A stretch of 19,429 nt of DNA from Acidobacteriota bacterium (GCA_029942065.1 JAPYTY010000007.1:1-19429); one strand, 5' to 3'. Counted from the stretch's first letter, positions 1-7,333 are shown. Notes: generated from the letters alone by a model not told the origin. Numbers and translations: made by a program.

Positions 1-126
1 GACAAGGCGTGCGATGTAGGGCCCCGCAGGCATACTATTGCAGTACGCCGAGGAGCCCAAGGAAGCACAACGCAGTCAGTGCGGATGACTGCGGCCCTGC
101 AGTAGACAATTCATGAATAATCCGGG
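1..126 (+). repeat. Dispersed MITE-like repeat, copy 1 (left end outside window)
   Basis: This non-coding stretch shares a nearly identical core with 15172-15220: positions 20-35 match 15172-15187 exactly, and the match continues through about position 68. Its right end (near 105-126, ending AATCCGGG) matches the right end of the second copy (15244-15263). It contains an inverted repeat GCAGTCA (72-78) / TGACTGC (86-92) that copy 2 has largely lost. The left end lies beyond the window. The copy sits about 100 bp past the 3' end of the minus-strand outer-membrane protein gene. Positions 127-228 hold no gene, only a small hairpin (GCGGG/CCCGC, 174-188) without a T-run and a degenerate direct repeat around GACGCGTTT (133-141 and 211-219). 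Confidence 0.75.
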
Positions 127-228
127 TTAAACGACGCGTTTCTTCAGGCCGGGGCTCAGCGAGGCTTTTCTCCGCGGGTGAAGCCCGCTTCTCCAAGCGG
201 AACGTCCAGTGACGCGTTTTTCCTGGCT

Positions 229-1470
229 TCAAAAATATTGCTGGAAGGCCACGAACAGGGTGCTGGGTATGGACCCGTACTCGCTGCGGGGGACGCCCTG
301 GGGCAGGAACTCCTGTCCAAGACTCACCTGTCCGCCCAGAAGCAGTACCGAGTTGTTGCCGGTAGACCAGCTAAAGGTTGGGATCCACAGGGCGGAGGGA
401 TCCTGCCAGTTCACCAGAAGTGAATTGCTGAGGGTTCCCAGGGGATGGAATTGCCAGGCCGTTGAAAACCCTGAATACCACCTTCCCAGGCCGTTGACTT
501 CGCCCCGCAGGATTCGATCAGCTGCAGCCAGGGCAAGGTACTCGGAAGGCCGGCTGGTGCCATACCCGTTGAAGGACCATTCCAGAGTGACGGAAAAGGT
601 CGGTGCAAGCTGGCGGTTTACCCCCGCTGCCGCCCGCCAGAAGGTCCGCCGATCTCGAAGTCGATCGGCTGCATCGCCGGATTGTGTCCAGTTCACTTCC
701 CCTCTGACTCCGGTTCCAGAAACATCCGCTGTGAAGAACCCTCCACCCACGGTGTCCCGGTGAAACTTCCCTCCCATCAGTCCCACATCAACGGGTCCCA
801 GATAGATCCTGGCCAGAGCTCCCAGCGTTCCGTCCCGCTTCAACGAAGATCCCAGAACGCCGCCGATGACTTCCAACTCGGAATAGTCTCCCAACGGAAT
901 GGTGGCGCGGATCGCATCAATTCCGGGCTTGTAGTCGCGATCCACACGGCGGGGCGAAAAGGGTGCGAACAGATCCAGTGCCGGCCAGAAATAGGTAACG
1001 CCCCAGGTGACAGCCTGGCGTCCTGCCACGACTCTGATCGAATCGAAATCGAACTGGAGGTTGAGGCGATCCAGGCTACCGTCGAAATCCACCCGAGGAC
1101 TGTCGGTGAAATTGTGATCCAGGGGCAAGTAGGTCGGAGTGAAATCCGTGGCCAGCTGTGAGGTTCCGCCGAGCGTGGGGGAGGCGAATTGCAAAAGGGG
1201 GTGGACCTCCAGTTCGAGGTGTCGAGTGAAGGAAGTTTCCAGAGCTAAGCGAAGGATCCATAGTTTGGTGTTGCGCCGTCCTGAGAAGAGATTCTGCACC
1301 TGGGGCTGGGCCTCATCGGGCAGCACCTCCTCCAATTCCAGAAACTGGTAGCCTCGGATGGAGCCGCCCCACTTGAACTCCTGACCCAACAACGGTGCGG
1401 TCCCTGTGAACAGACCCACCAGGGCGGCCAGGGCCAGAGTTCTGGTCGATACCGAAGAAAAATCACCCAT
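229..1470 (-). CDS. Predicted beta-barrel outer-membrane protein of a LolCDE-like export operon
   Basis: This is a predicted 413-residue outer-membrane beta-barrel. An N-terminal signal peptide (hydrophobic residues about 9-26, ending near LLGQ) is followed by many alternating, aromatic-rich strands with short polar turns, and the C-terminus is a terminal Phe (FQQYF), as expected for a Bam-assembled barrel. A central segment (GRQAVTWGVTYFWPALDLF) resembles barrel proteins of the DUF1302/porin-like type that often accompany LolCDE-like transporters; that family link is an inference. The ATG at 1470 is chosen because it overlaps the stop of the upstream ATPase gene by 8 bp (ATGGGTGA) and places the signal peptide at the N-terminus. 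In-frame ATGs at 1488 and a longer form at 1509 are alternatives. As the last gene of the operon it may be the outer-membrane acceptor or exit pore for the cargo. Confidence 0.72.
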   Translation of the reverse strand: MGDFSSVSTRTLALAALVGLFTGTAPLLGQEFKWGGSIRGYQFLELEEVLPDEAQPQVQNLFSGRRNTKLWILRLALETSFTRHLELEVHPLLQFASPTLGGTSQLATDFTPTYLPLDHNFTDSPRVDFDGSLDRLNLQFDFDSIRVVAGRQAVTWGVTYFWPALDLFAPFSPRRVDRDYKPGIDAIRATIPLGDYSELEVIGGVLGSSLKRDGTLGALARIYLGPVDVGLMGGKFHRDTVGGGFFTADVSGTGVRGEVNWTQSGDAADRLRDRRTFWRAAAGVNRQLAPTFSVTLEWSFNGYGTSRPSEYLALAAADRILRGEVNGLGRWYSGFSTAWQFHPLGTLSNSLLVNWQDPSALWIPTFSWSTGNNSVLLLGGQVSLGQEFLPQGVPRSEYGSIPSTLFVAFQQYF

Positions 1471-2170
1471 GACTCGGTTGAGGTTCATCTCGGTCCACCC
1501 GGCCGTCAACCAGATGAATGATCCGATGAGCCCGCTTCATGACGCGCGGATCATGGGTGGAAAAAAGGAATGTGGTCGCATGCTCCTGATTGAGTTTTTC
1601 CATGAGTTTCAGTAACGACAGGGCTGTCTCACTATCCAGATTAGCCGTCGGTTCATCGGCCAGTACCAGCGCAGGTTCGGCAGCGATGGCCCGGGCCACA
1701 GCCACGCGCTGCTGCTGCCCACCGGAGAGTTCCGAGGGACGGCGTTTCTCAAGTCCGGCCAGGCCCACTTCCTCCAGGATCTGAAGGACTGCTGTTTTCC
1801 TTTTTTGCCTGGGCACACCCCGCAGCAGGAGAATCAACTCGGCATTTTCCTCGGCGTTCAAAACGGGAACCAGATTGTAGGATTGAAAGATGAAGCCCAC
1901 TTCTTCCAGGCGAAGGCGCGCCAGTGCATGGGTATTCATCGAGTTCAGGTAATGATCTCGAATCCACACCTTGCCCTGGGTGGGACGATCCAGTCCCACC
2001 GCCACATTCAGAAGCGTCGTCTTTCCCGACCCGGAGGGTCCGGCAATCGCTACGAACTCTCCCTTCTCGAGGGACAACGTGACGTTGTCCAGGGCTCGCA
2101 CGGTTTCCTGGCCCTGCTCGTACATCCTCGAAACATCTTGAAGCCGCAGGATCATTTCTTTACTGCCCAT
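1463..2170 (-). CDS. ABC transporter ATP-binding protein, LolD/MacB type
   Basis: This is a 235-residue cytoplasmic ATPase that would power the two adjacent FtsX-type permeases. All nucleotide-binding motifs are intact: Walker A GPSGSGKTT (about 44-52), Q-loop Gln near 96 (FIFQSYNL), signature LSGGQQQR (148-155), Walker B LVLADEPT (about 168-175), and the H-loop His near 206 (FSTHDPR). The length and the lack of any fused membrane domain match LolD. The start ATG lies 3 nt after the permease stop, with a GGAAGGA ribosome-binding site inside the end of the permease gene. The 3' end overlaps the barrel-protein gene by 8 bp, indicating translational coupling. The class (LolD/MacB exporter ATPase) is well supported; the cargo is unknown. 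Confidence 0.93.
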   Translation of the reverse strand: MGSKEMILRLQDVSRMYEQGQETVRALDNVTLSLEKGEFVAIAGPSGSGKTTLLNVAVGLDRPTQGKVWIRDHYLNSMNTHALARLRLEEVGFIFQSYNLVPVLNAEENAELILLLRGVPRQKRKTAVLQILEEVGLAGLEKRRPSELSGGQQQRVAVARAIAAEPALVLADEPTANLDSETALSLLKLMEKLNQEHATTFLFSTHDPRVMKRAHRIIHLVDGRVDRDEPQPSHG

Positions 2171-2173
2171 AGG

Positions 2174-3421
2174 TCAGGTCCTTCCCAGCAGGTGGATATT
2201 GCCTGATCTGGCGGCTCGCCACGCCGGAGCCAGACCGAGGGTCAGCGTCAAAAGAAAAACCAGTGCCAGTGAGGAGAAAATCCGCCCTGCGGAAAGGTCC
2301 GAGTAAATAACCGGATCAAAGGTCACTCCCACGGCCGAGAGCTCCCCCGAATAAAAAAGGTCCAGGGGCAGGCCATGAATATTCAGGTACAGATGCAGGG
2401 CATATCCGATTCCGAAACCCCCCAGACCTGAGAGCGCGGCCATGAAAGTGGCTTCCAGCAGGATCATTAAAAACCTTTTGATCGGCGTGAGTCCCAGAGA
2501 ATGAAGCAAGCCAAACTCCTTGCCTCGTTCCAGGACCGACATGAGCAGGGTGTTCAATACCGTGAAAGCGATGAGCAGGAACAGTACGATGTTCATGATG
2601 TAGTTGCCGCCATTGTCAATCCGAATAAAGTCGACCAGCTCCGGCATGGCCTCCCCCCAGCTCAGGACCTCCAGCGAAGGGAGCCGTTTTTTTCCCATTT
2701 CCGCTACCTGAGTTGAGGGCCCCGAGTGGCTCATCAAAATGGCTACTTGATGAATTCCCTCGCCCAGGTTCAGGAACTCCTGGGAAGCGGCCAGGGGCAG
2801 TAGGACCAGAGTCTGATCGGATTCCTCCAGACCGGTTCGCAGAATCCCCTTGACCCGCACCAGTTGAGATTGAATTTCAGTGCTGCCGGCGCCCTGAGCC
2901 ATCAAAACCATTTTCTCTCCCACTCCGAGATCCAGTCTTTGAGCCACCCCCTCTCCTAAAATAACCTCATTCCCGCTCATCGAATCCAGAAAATCCCCTG
3001 CGATCAACTTGTCATCGAAGCGTGAGGCCACTCTTTCGCTTTGCGGTTCGATGCCGATGATCTGAACGCCGGCTGAACCGTCCGATGAAGAGGCCAGGCC
3101 GGAGGCATAGGTGCGCATCAGAATGTGCTGGATGGGAAAGAGTGGTTCCATGTCCCTGATCCACTCCTCGGCGCGCTGCTTCTGAGCGATGTCCAGAAGC
3201 CTGTCGATTCCACCCTTGGCGTGATACTCCTTTTGCTGGATCACAACATGTCCGGATCCCATGCGGACGGCAGCTTCAATCATCTGGTTGTGCCCTCCAT
3301 CGCCGATTCCGAAGAAGATCAGTAGTAAGGCCAATCCCAGAGAAATCGTCACGACTGTCAAAACGGTGCGGCGAGGCTTCCGCCACAGGTTCCGCCAGGC
3401 AATCTTCAAAACGATCCACAT
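2174..3421 (-). CDS. ABC transporter permease, FtsX/LolE-type (second of two)
   Basis: This is a 415-residue inner-membrane permease of the LolC/LolE/MacB superfamily. The N-terminus has the typical WRNLWRKPRR motif, then a first membrane helix (about 18-40), a large periplasmic MacB_PCD-like domain (about 40-265), and three C-terminal helices carrying the FtsX domain (about 270-405), including the NTLLMSVLERGKEFGLLHSLG segment that contacts the ATPase. It follows the first permease with a 6-nt gap and shares its architecture without being a close copy, so the pair probably forms a LolC/LolE-like heterodimer. A GGAAGG stretch upstream of the ATG is a plausible but slightly distant ribosome-binding site. 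Confidence 0.92.
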   Translation of the reverse strand: MWIVLKIAWRNLWRKPRRTVLTVVTISLGLALLLIFFGIGDGGHNQMIEAAVRMGSGHVVIQQKEYHAKGGIDRLLDIAQKQRAEEWIRDMEPLFPIQHILMRTYASGLASSSDGSAGVQIIGIEPQSERVASRFDDKLIAGDFLDSMSGNEVILGEGVAQRLDLGVGEKMVLMAQGAGSTEIQSQLVRVKGILRTGLEESDQTLVLLPLAASQEFLNLGEGIHQVAILMSHSGPSTQVAEMGKKRLPSLEVLSWGEAMPELVDFIRIDNGGNYIMNIVLFLLIAFTVLNTLLMSVLERGKEFGLLHSLGLTPIKRFLMILLEATFMAALSGLGGFGIGYALHLYLNIHGLPLDLFYSGELSAVGVTFDPVIYSDLSAGRIFSSLALVFLLTLTLGLAPAWRAARSGNIHLLGRT

Positions 3422-3427
3422 AGCTGT

Positions 3428-4684
3428 CTAACCTTCCACAGGAGCCGCCAGGGCTTCAACCGGATCGAGCCGAGCCGCCCGCAGGGCGGGAAAGAAAGCC
3501 GCCAACAGGGTGGAGACCAGCAGGCCTACCGCCGACCACAAGACGTAATCCCAGTCCCAGACGGCTTTCAAAACGGGATCCATGCGGGTTCCCAGCATGG
3601 AAAGCTCGCCCGTCCAGCGAGTCAGATTCAGACCCCGAGTGGTCAGATACGCCATGGCCCAGGCTCCCAATCCCATTCCCGCTCCCAGGCCCAGCACTCC
3701 CAGAAAAAAGCTCTCCAGCAAAATCGAATTGACAATGGGCCAGGGCCGCATGCCCAGCGCGTTGACCAGGCCGATCTCCCGGGTCCGTTCAAAGACGGCC
3801 ATCATCATGGTGTTTAGAACCCCCACCGCCACAAAAAGTGCGATGATCACGATCAGAAACCCGTACATTCCCCGAGCCAGCCCGATGTAATCTCTTAACT
3901 GGGGGGCCAGATCGCCCCAGCTCTGAACCACGCCGTCAGGCGGAAGAATCGCGGATTTATTCAGGCTGTCGGCAAACCCGTCGGCCGCCATGGGATCCTC
4001 GATGCTCATGGCGATTTCGTGGATCTGATCCGGATCGAGGACCAGCAGCTGCTGTAGATCCCGGAGAGGAAACACGGCCAGGCTGCGGTCCAGGTGGCGA
4101 AGTCCGGTGTGGAAAATTCCGGAGACATGGAAAAGATCGTTCCCCAGACTTCCGTCTACCGACTGTGTGACCACAGCAATCTCGGAACCCACCGTTGCCT
4201 CCAGTTCCTGGGCCAGCACGTCTCCCAGCAACAGGGGCTGATCTTCAGCTGAACCGGTCAGTTCTTCCGCCACCCCTTCAAGAAAAGAGGTCAATCCGGC
4301 TTCCAACTCCGGATCGACACCCATTAACTGGGCTCCGGCCGAGAGCTCTCCGGTTGACAGGAGCCCGAAGGCATAGACCCGAGGCGAGAGATGATCCAGC
4401 TCCAGAAGAGCCTTGAGTTGATCCATCCAATCCTCCAGGCCGCCGGGTGTTTCAGGACTCAGGGTATCGTAAAGACTGCGCTTTGGCAGGTAGTCGCGAT
4501 GATGCAGCTGAGCATCGCCCAGCAAAAGTTCCGTGCCATTGCTCAACATCTGGTGTGCCAGGCCAACCATCAGCCCGATCAGGGTGATGAGAAAGGCAAA
4601 GCCGCAGGCCACGGCAGAAATAGTGATGAGGCTTCGCCTGGGGTTTCTCCACAAATTTCTCCATCCCAGGCGCAGGACGATCAT
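3428..4684 (-). CDS. ABC transporter permease, FtsX/LolC-type (first of two)
   Basis: This is a 418-residue inner-membrane permease with the four-helix layout of LolC/LolE/MacB. It has a WRNLWRNPRRSLITI N-terminus, one helix (about 18-42), a periplasmic domain (about 43-265), then three helices with the FtsX motif NTMMMAVFERTREIGLVNALG near residues 290-312 and a C-terminal LRAARLDPVEAL motif typical of this superfamily. The ATG lies 2 nt past the LolA-like gene's stop, and a strong GAGGAGA ribosome-binding site overlaps that stop, so translation is coupled. In known Lol systems such permeases extract a lipidated substrate from the inner membrane and hand it to a LolA-like carrier; here the carrier is the immediately upstream gene. 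Confidence 0.92.
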   Translation of the reverse strand: MIVLRLGWRNLWRNPRRSLITISAVACGFAFLITLIGLMVGLAHQMLSNGTELLLGDAQLHHRDYLPKRSLYDTLSPETPGGLEDWMDQLKALLELDHLSPRVYAFGLLSTGELSAGAQLMGVDPELEAGLTSFLEGVAEELTGSAEDQPLLLGDVLAQELEATVGSEIAVVTQSVDGSLGNDLFHVSGIFHTGLRHLDRSLAVFPLRDLQQLLVLDPDQIHEIAMSIEDPMAADGFADSLNKSAILPPDGVVQSWGDLAPQLRDYIGLARGMYGFLIVIIALFVAVGVLNTMMMAVFERTREIGLVNALGMRPWPIVNSILLESFFLGVLGLGAGMGLGAWAMAYLTTRGLNLTRWTGELSMLGTRMDPVLKAVWDWDYVLWSAVGLLVSTLLAAFFPALRAARLDPVEALAAPVEG

Positions 4685-4686
4685 TG

Positions 4687-5454
4687 CTATCTCCTCAAGG
4701 ACGCCAGCGAGAAGGTCCCCTTTGGGATGGGAACGTCGAATTCGAGGTCGAGGTAAATCATCTCGGTGAATTCCTCCGGCTCGTCCTCGGGAACCATTCT
4801 GGACCTTGTCGGAACCAGTCGGCCGCCCATTTGTCGGTAGCGGGTAAAGGTCATGGTCCGTTTCAATTCGCCATCTTCACCGTAATAGGCGGCCCAGGTG
4901 GGCATCAAGTCCTGCTTGCGCACCTGGTAACGGATTTCCCCCCACACAACCGGAGCGTCCGGAAAAGGCGTCAAGGTGAACTCCCAGACCGGCAGACCCT
5001 CTCGCTCCCCCTGATAGGAGATTTCGATATCGTAGTCACGAATAAGTCGGGTATCCTTGACCAGGTCGTCATTGGTGAAATGGGAACCCATCCAGGAGGC
5101 CATCATCATGGATGCTGGAACCCGAATAGTGCGATTAATCTTTGGGAGATAGTTCCACATATCGGAGTTCACCTTCAGGGAGGCCACGCCCTCCTCTTTT
5201 TTAGGTTTTAGAACCCTGACCAGGGCCTTTTCGGTTCCCTCCGACCAGATCTCGAGCGTCATGTCCCGTTTCCAGCGGCGGGTCTGGACCGTCATCTGAA
5301 TCGCTCCCCGGGAGGAGTCGCCGCGAAGCATCCGGTCGACCTGATCCACGATCTCCGCCGCGGTCAGCTGAGTGAAATCCTGCTGAGCCTGAAGGGGTCC
5401 GCTGGAAAGGGTCATCAGCAGGACCAACAGGTCGATATTTTTATGACTGAACAT
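4687..5454 (-). CDS. LolA-like outer membrane lipoprotein-sorting family protein
   Basis: This is a 255-residue exported protein of the 'outer membrane lipoprotein-sorting protein' type (LolA_like fold: half-open beta-barrel binding acyl chains). A signal peptide is visible (hydrophobic 8-18, cleavage near LQAQQ). It is followed by a helix with LTAAEIVDQVDRMLRG and a run of beta-strands with recognisable family segments such as MWNYLPKINRTIRVPASM and MGSHFTNDDLVKD. It is the first gene of the operon with the two FtsX-type permeases, the ATPase and the barrel protein. A good GGAGAGG ribosome-binding site (complement of 5461-5467) fixes the start. Its likely role is a periplasmic carrier between the permeases and the outer membrane. 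It is not classical LolA, and the substrate cannot be read from sequence. Confidence 0.88.
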   Translation of the reverse strand: MFSHKNIDLLVLLMTLSSGPLQAQQDFTQLTAAEIVDQVDRMLRGDSSRGAIQMTVQTRRWKRDMTLEIWSEGTEKALVRVLKPKKEEGVASLKVNSDMWNYLPKINRTIRVPASMMMASWMGSHFTNDDLVKDTRLIRDYDIEISYQGEREGLPVWEFTLTPFPDAPVVWGEIRYQVRKQDLMPTWAAYYGEDGELKRTMTFTRYRQMGGRLVPTRSRMVPEDEPEEFTEMIYLDLEFDVPIPKGTFSLASLRR

Positions 5455-5507
5455 GACTTGCCTCTCCAGGTAGTGTTTCCCATAAGAAAACTCGCCCGTG
5501 TACCCTC

Positions 5508-5516
5508 ATAATACCA
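5508..5516 (-). promoter_or_regulatory. Extended -10 promoter candidate for the LolA/LolCDE-like operon
   Basis: Read on the minus strand, the site is TGG followed by TATTAT, a match to the extended -10 form (TGn-TATAAT). It would start transcription about 46 nt upstream of the LolA-like ATG, leaving room for the visible ribosome-binding site. No convincing -35 hexamer lies 17 nt upstream, which extended -10 promoters tolerate. The call rests on motif match and position only. Confidence 0.4.
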
Positions 5517-5581
5517 GATGGGCTTGACCCCTATTTTGTTTCTGCTTTTCGGTGAAATCCAGCCGTTTGAAAGGGGGTGGG

Positions 5582-6172
5582 CTAGCTCTTCAGGAATTCT
5601 TCTACACGATCGGCCCACAGCCCAGACCGCACCAACTGAGGGGTTTCGAGGGTAAGATCCACTACAGTTGAAGGTTGAGGGTGTCGATCGATCTCTTCAC
5701 CCTCCAGGAAGAGATCCACCTCGGCGGCCAGGAGACGGCGGAGTTCCTCCAGCGACTTCGGAGGATTCTGACCGGAAAGGTTGGCGCTGGTGGAAACCAT
5801 GGCGCCGGGAATTGCCTCCATCCAGAGCTGGAGAAAAGGCAAGTCGGGCTGTCGTAATCCCACCTTTCCCTCACTTCCCAGAAGCGATTCCGGAAGCGAG
5901 ATCTTGCCGTCCAAAAGCATCGTTACCGGACCGGGCCACAGTGCAGCAGACATCTCATAAAACACCTTAGGTATATCCTTACAAACATTGTCACAATAGG
6001 AGATATCAGGTATTATTTGGAGAAACCCTTTGGCCGGCGACCGACCTTTCAAGGCCAACAGGCGGTCCAGGGCTTCCGGGTTCATTGGGTCACAGGCTAG
6101 TCCGTAAACGGTGTCGGTAGGGTGCAAAACGATCTGTCCCCGCCGAATCGCCCGGGCCGCCGTCTCGATCAT
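5582..6172 (-). CDS. tsaC: L-threonylcarbamoyladenylate synthase (Sua5/YrdC/TsaC family)
   Basis: This cytoplasmic enzyme makes threonylcarbamoyl-AMP from threonine, bicarbonate and ATP, the first step of tRNA t6A37 modification. Family hallmarks are clear: GQIVLHPTDTVYGLACDP (about 12-29), the KGRSPAKGF loop (about 42-50), VGLRQPDLPF, and STSANLSG (128-134). The 196-residue length fits the single-domain YrdC form; the Sua5 C-terminal domain is absent. The reading frame stays open to a GTG at 6262, but that extension is translated from a dispersed repeat and hairpin, so the ATG at 6172 is preferred. It gives the usual short N-terminus before the nucleotide-binding motif. No clear ribosome-binding site precedes it, and GTGs at 6193 or 6205 are possible. 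It is separated from the downstream operon by 127 bp. Confidence 0.9.
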   Translation of the reverse strand: MIETAARAIRRGQIVLHPTDTVYGLACDPMNPEALDRLLALKGRSPAKGFLQIIPDISYCDNVCKDIPKVFYEMSAALWPGPVTMLLDGKISLPESLLGSEGKVGLRQPDLPFLQLWMEAIPGAMVSTSANLSGQNPPKSLEELRRLLAAEVDLFLEGEEIDRHPQPSTVVDLTLETPQLVRSGLWADRVEEFLKS

Positions 6173-6234
6173 TTCAGATGAAGGGGAATGCACATCACAA
6201 AGCACAACCCGAACAAGATAACATGTTGGGGGGA

Positions 6235-6283
6235 GTACTGGTCTTCGACCAGTACGTTTCACGTTTCAGGTTTAACGTTTCAC
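6235..6283 (-). repeat. Heptad-plus-hairpin repeat module, copy A
   Basis: On the minus strand, four 7-bp units (consensus GRAACST; the plus strand shows ACGTTTC, ACGTTTC, AGGTTTA, ACGTTTC at 6254-6281) are followed by a perfect inverted repeat GTACTGGTC-TTC-GACCAGTAC (6235-6255). The same arrangement recurs in plus orientation at 6432-6490 and 11547-11603. It lies just upstream of the Sua5-type gene, and its translation creates the spurious N-terminal extension of that frame. Confidence 0.75.
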
Positions 6284-6287
6284 CTTG

Positions 6288-6322
6288 CCGGAATCCGCGC
6301 ACTGAGGCGCCTCCCACATTCC
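6288..6322 (+). repeat. 35-bp dispersed repeat, copy 1
   Basis: This segment is identical to 11511-11545 except for one base (6296 C versus G). It contains the perfect 10-bp palindrome GAGGCGCCTC and is bounded by CCGGAAT and ATTCC, i.e. near-inverted termini. It lies next to heptad module A. Confidence 0.8.
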
Positions 6323-6376
6323 AGACAGCCGTTCAGCTAAACAATCCAGGCTAAAATAAGGAGGCCGCATGATGGC

Positions 6377-6407
6377 TAGTAGGGGCGCACGGCGTGCGCC
6401 CCTACTA
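6377..6407. repeat. Perfect 15-bp-arm inverted repeat (GC-rich hairpin)
   Basis: The arms TAGTAGGGGCGCACG (6377-6391) and CGTGCGCCCCTACTA (6393-6407) are exact reverse complements separated by one base. No T-run follows on either strand, so it is not a standard intrinsic terminator. It looks like a mobile or repetitive palindromic unit in the divergent Sua5/SpoU intergenic region. The rest of this interval (6173-6559) holds heptad modules A and C, the 35-bp repeat and no convincing gene. Confidence 0.85.
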
Positions 6408-6431
6408 CAGGCTGCAGGATTGTGCCGCCCT

Positions 6432-6490
6432 GGAACTTGACACGTGGAACGTGGAACCTGGAACGCGCGGGCCGAAGACCAGAGTCCGGG
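6432..6490 (+). repeat. Heptad-plus-hairpin repeat module, copy C
   Basis: Five consecutive 7-bp units (GGAACTT, GACACGT, GGAACGT, GGAACCT, GGAACGC; 6432-6466) are followed by a degenerate version of the module's hairpin (GGGCCGAAGACCAG) and then GTCC-rich sequence ending in a CCTCCCA-like stretch, as in copy B. This is the most decayed hairpin of the three copies. Confidence 0.65.
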
Positions 6491-6544
6491 CCTCCTCCCA
6501 CTCTCCCGGGCACACAAATGCACGAACTCGGCACATCCATGGTG

Positions 6545-6550
6545 TAAAAT
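6545..6550 (+). promoter_or_regulatory. -10-like hexamer upstream of the SpoU-type methyltransferase
   Basis: TAAAAT (5 of 6 matches to TATAAT) ends 9 nt before the TTG start of the methyltransferase gene, so transcription would begin within a few bases of the start codon. No good -35 is visible. The same bases include the in-frame TAA (6545-6547) that limits how far the gene can extend upstream. Confidence 0.3.
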
Positions 6551-6559
6551 GGTCCGGAA

Positions 6560-7333
6560 TTGCCAACTTCTGCCTCCCTCATTCAAAGCCGGCAAAATCC
6601 ACACTACAAGCAGTGGCAGCAGTATGCCTCCCATCCGGAGCGTCCGGAATGCCCCTGGATTCCCATCGGGAGCAACAAACAAATCCTGGAACTCTCCCGT
6701 CAGCATCCGATTGAGCTTCTTCTCTTCTCGAATGAAACCGAGACCCCGGCACAGGCCCTGCTTTCCCAATCCCGCCAGTCTCAGCGTCTTTCAGCCGACT
6801 TGCTCCAGCAGCTCTCGAGTCTCCGGTCGTCTCAGCAGATGATGGCTTTTTTTGAAAAGCCAGTCTGGAGCCTGGAGGATTTGACACCCTGGGTCCTTTA
6901 TCTGGACCAGCTTCAGGATCCAGGCAATCTGGGAACCCTCTTGAGAACGGCCCGCGCCACAGCCCTGTTCAGTGTGGCGACCAGCCCCGGAAGCGTTGCC
7001 TGCTTCAACTCCAAGGTGGTCCGTGCCTCGGCTGCCTCACTGTTTGCCGTCCCTTTCAGAGAAGGGCTCGAACTCGGGGAACTCAAGGACCGGGGATACG
7101 ATCTCAGAGTGGCCACGCTCGAGCAGGGTCCGTCGCTTTTTGATGCCCGATTTGAACCCCCGCTGGCCATTGTCATCGGAAACGAGGGTTCCGGCCCGAC
7201 GGCGTCCACCCTGGCAGTGGTTGACGACTCTTTTCACATCCCAATGGGGGAAGACTCCCAAAGCCTCAATGCGGCCGTTGCAGGTTCTCTGATCGCCTAT
7301 GAAATTTTTCGTCGCGAAGGGAATCATGGATAA
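6560..7333 (+). CDS. SpoU/TrmH-family RNA 2'-O-methyltransferase
   Basis: This 257-residue SPOUT-class, SAM-dependent RNA ribose methyltransferase carries the three trefoil-knot motifs: motif 1 DPGNLGTLLRTA (about 120-131), motif 2 IVIGNEGSG (204-212), and motif 3 IPMGEDSQSLNAAVAGSL (about 227-244). The N-terminus (SLIQSRQNPHYKQW) matches the substrate-binding start of the RlmB/TsnR-like subgroup. An in-frame TAA at 6545 leaves the TTG at 6560 as the first usable start and it places this motif correctly. No ribosome-binding site is evident. The exact rRNA or tRNA target cannot be assigned. The stop overlaps the start of rarA by 8 bp (ATGGATAA), which heads a chain of four coupled plus-strand genes. 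Confidence 0.9.
   Translation: MPTSASLIQSRQNPHYKQWQQYASHPERPECPWIPIGSNKQILELSRQHPIELLLFSNETETPAQALLSQSRQSQRLSADLLQQLSSLRSSQQMMAFFEKPVWSLEDLTPWVLYLDQLQDPGNLGTLLRTARATALFSVATSPGSVACFNSKVVRASAASLFAVPFREGLELGELKDRGYDLRVATLEQGPSLFDARFEPPLAIVIGNEGSGPTASTLAVVDDSFHIPMGEDSQSLNAAVAGSLIAYEIFRREGNHG

Noticed and set aside
209..763. 184-codon plus-strand frame over the outer-membrane protein gene
   Set aside because: It is antisense to a gene with a clear signal peptide and barrel pattern, and its product is low-complexity Arg/Ser/Pro-rich sequence without domains.
6173..6262. 30-residue N-terminal extension of the Sua5-type protein from a GTG at 6262
   Set aside because: The extension is encoded by heptad module A and its hairpin, has no family similarity and no ribosome-binding site.
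6254..6466. CRISPR array
   Set aside because: The repeats are 7 bp in direct tandem with no spacers, and no cas genes are nearby.
6272..6769. 165-codon minus-strand frame
   Set aside because: It runs through the 35-bp repeat, the 31-bp hairpin and heptad module C and overlaps the methyltransferase N-terminus; its product reads as translated repeat.
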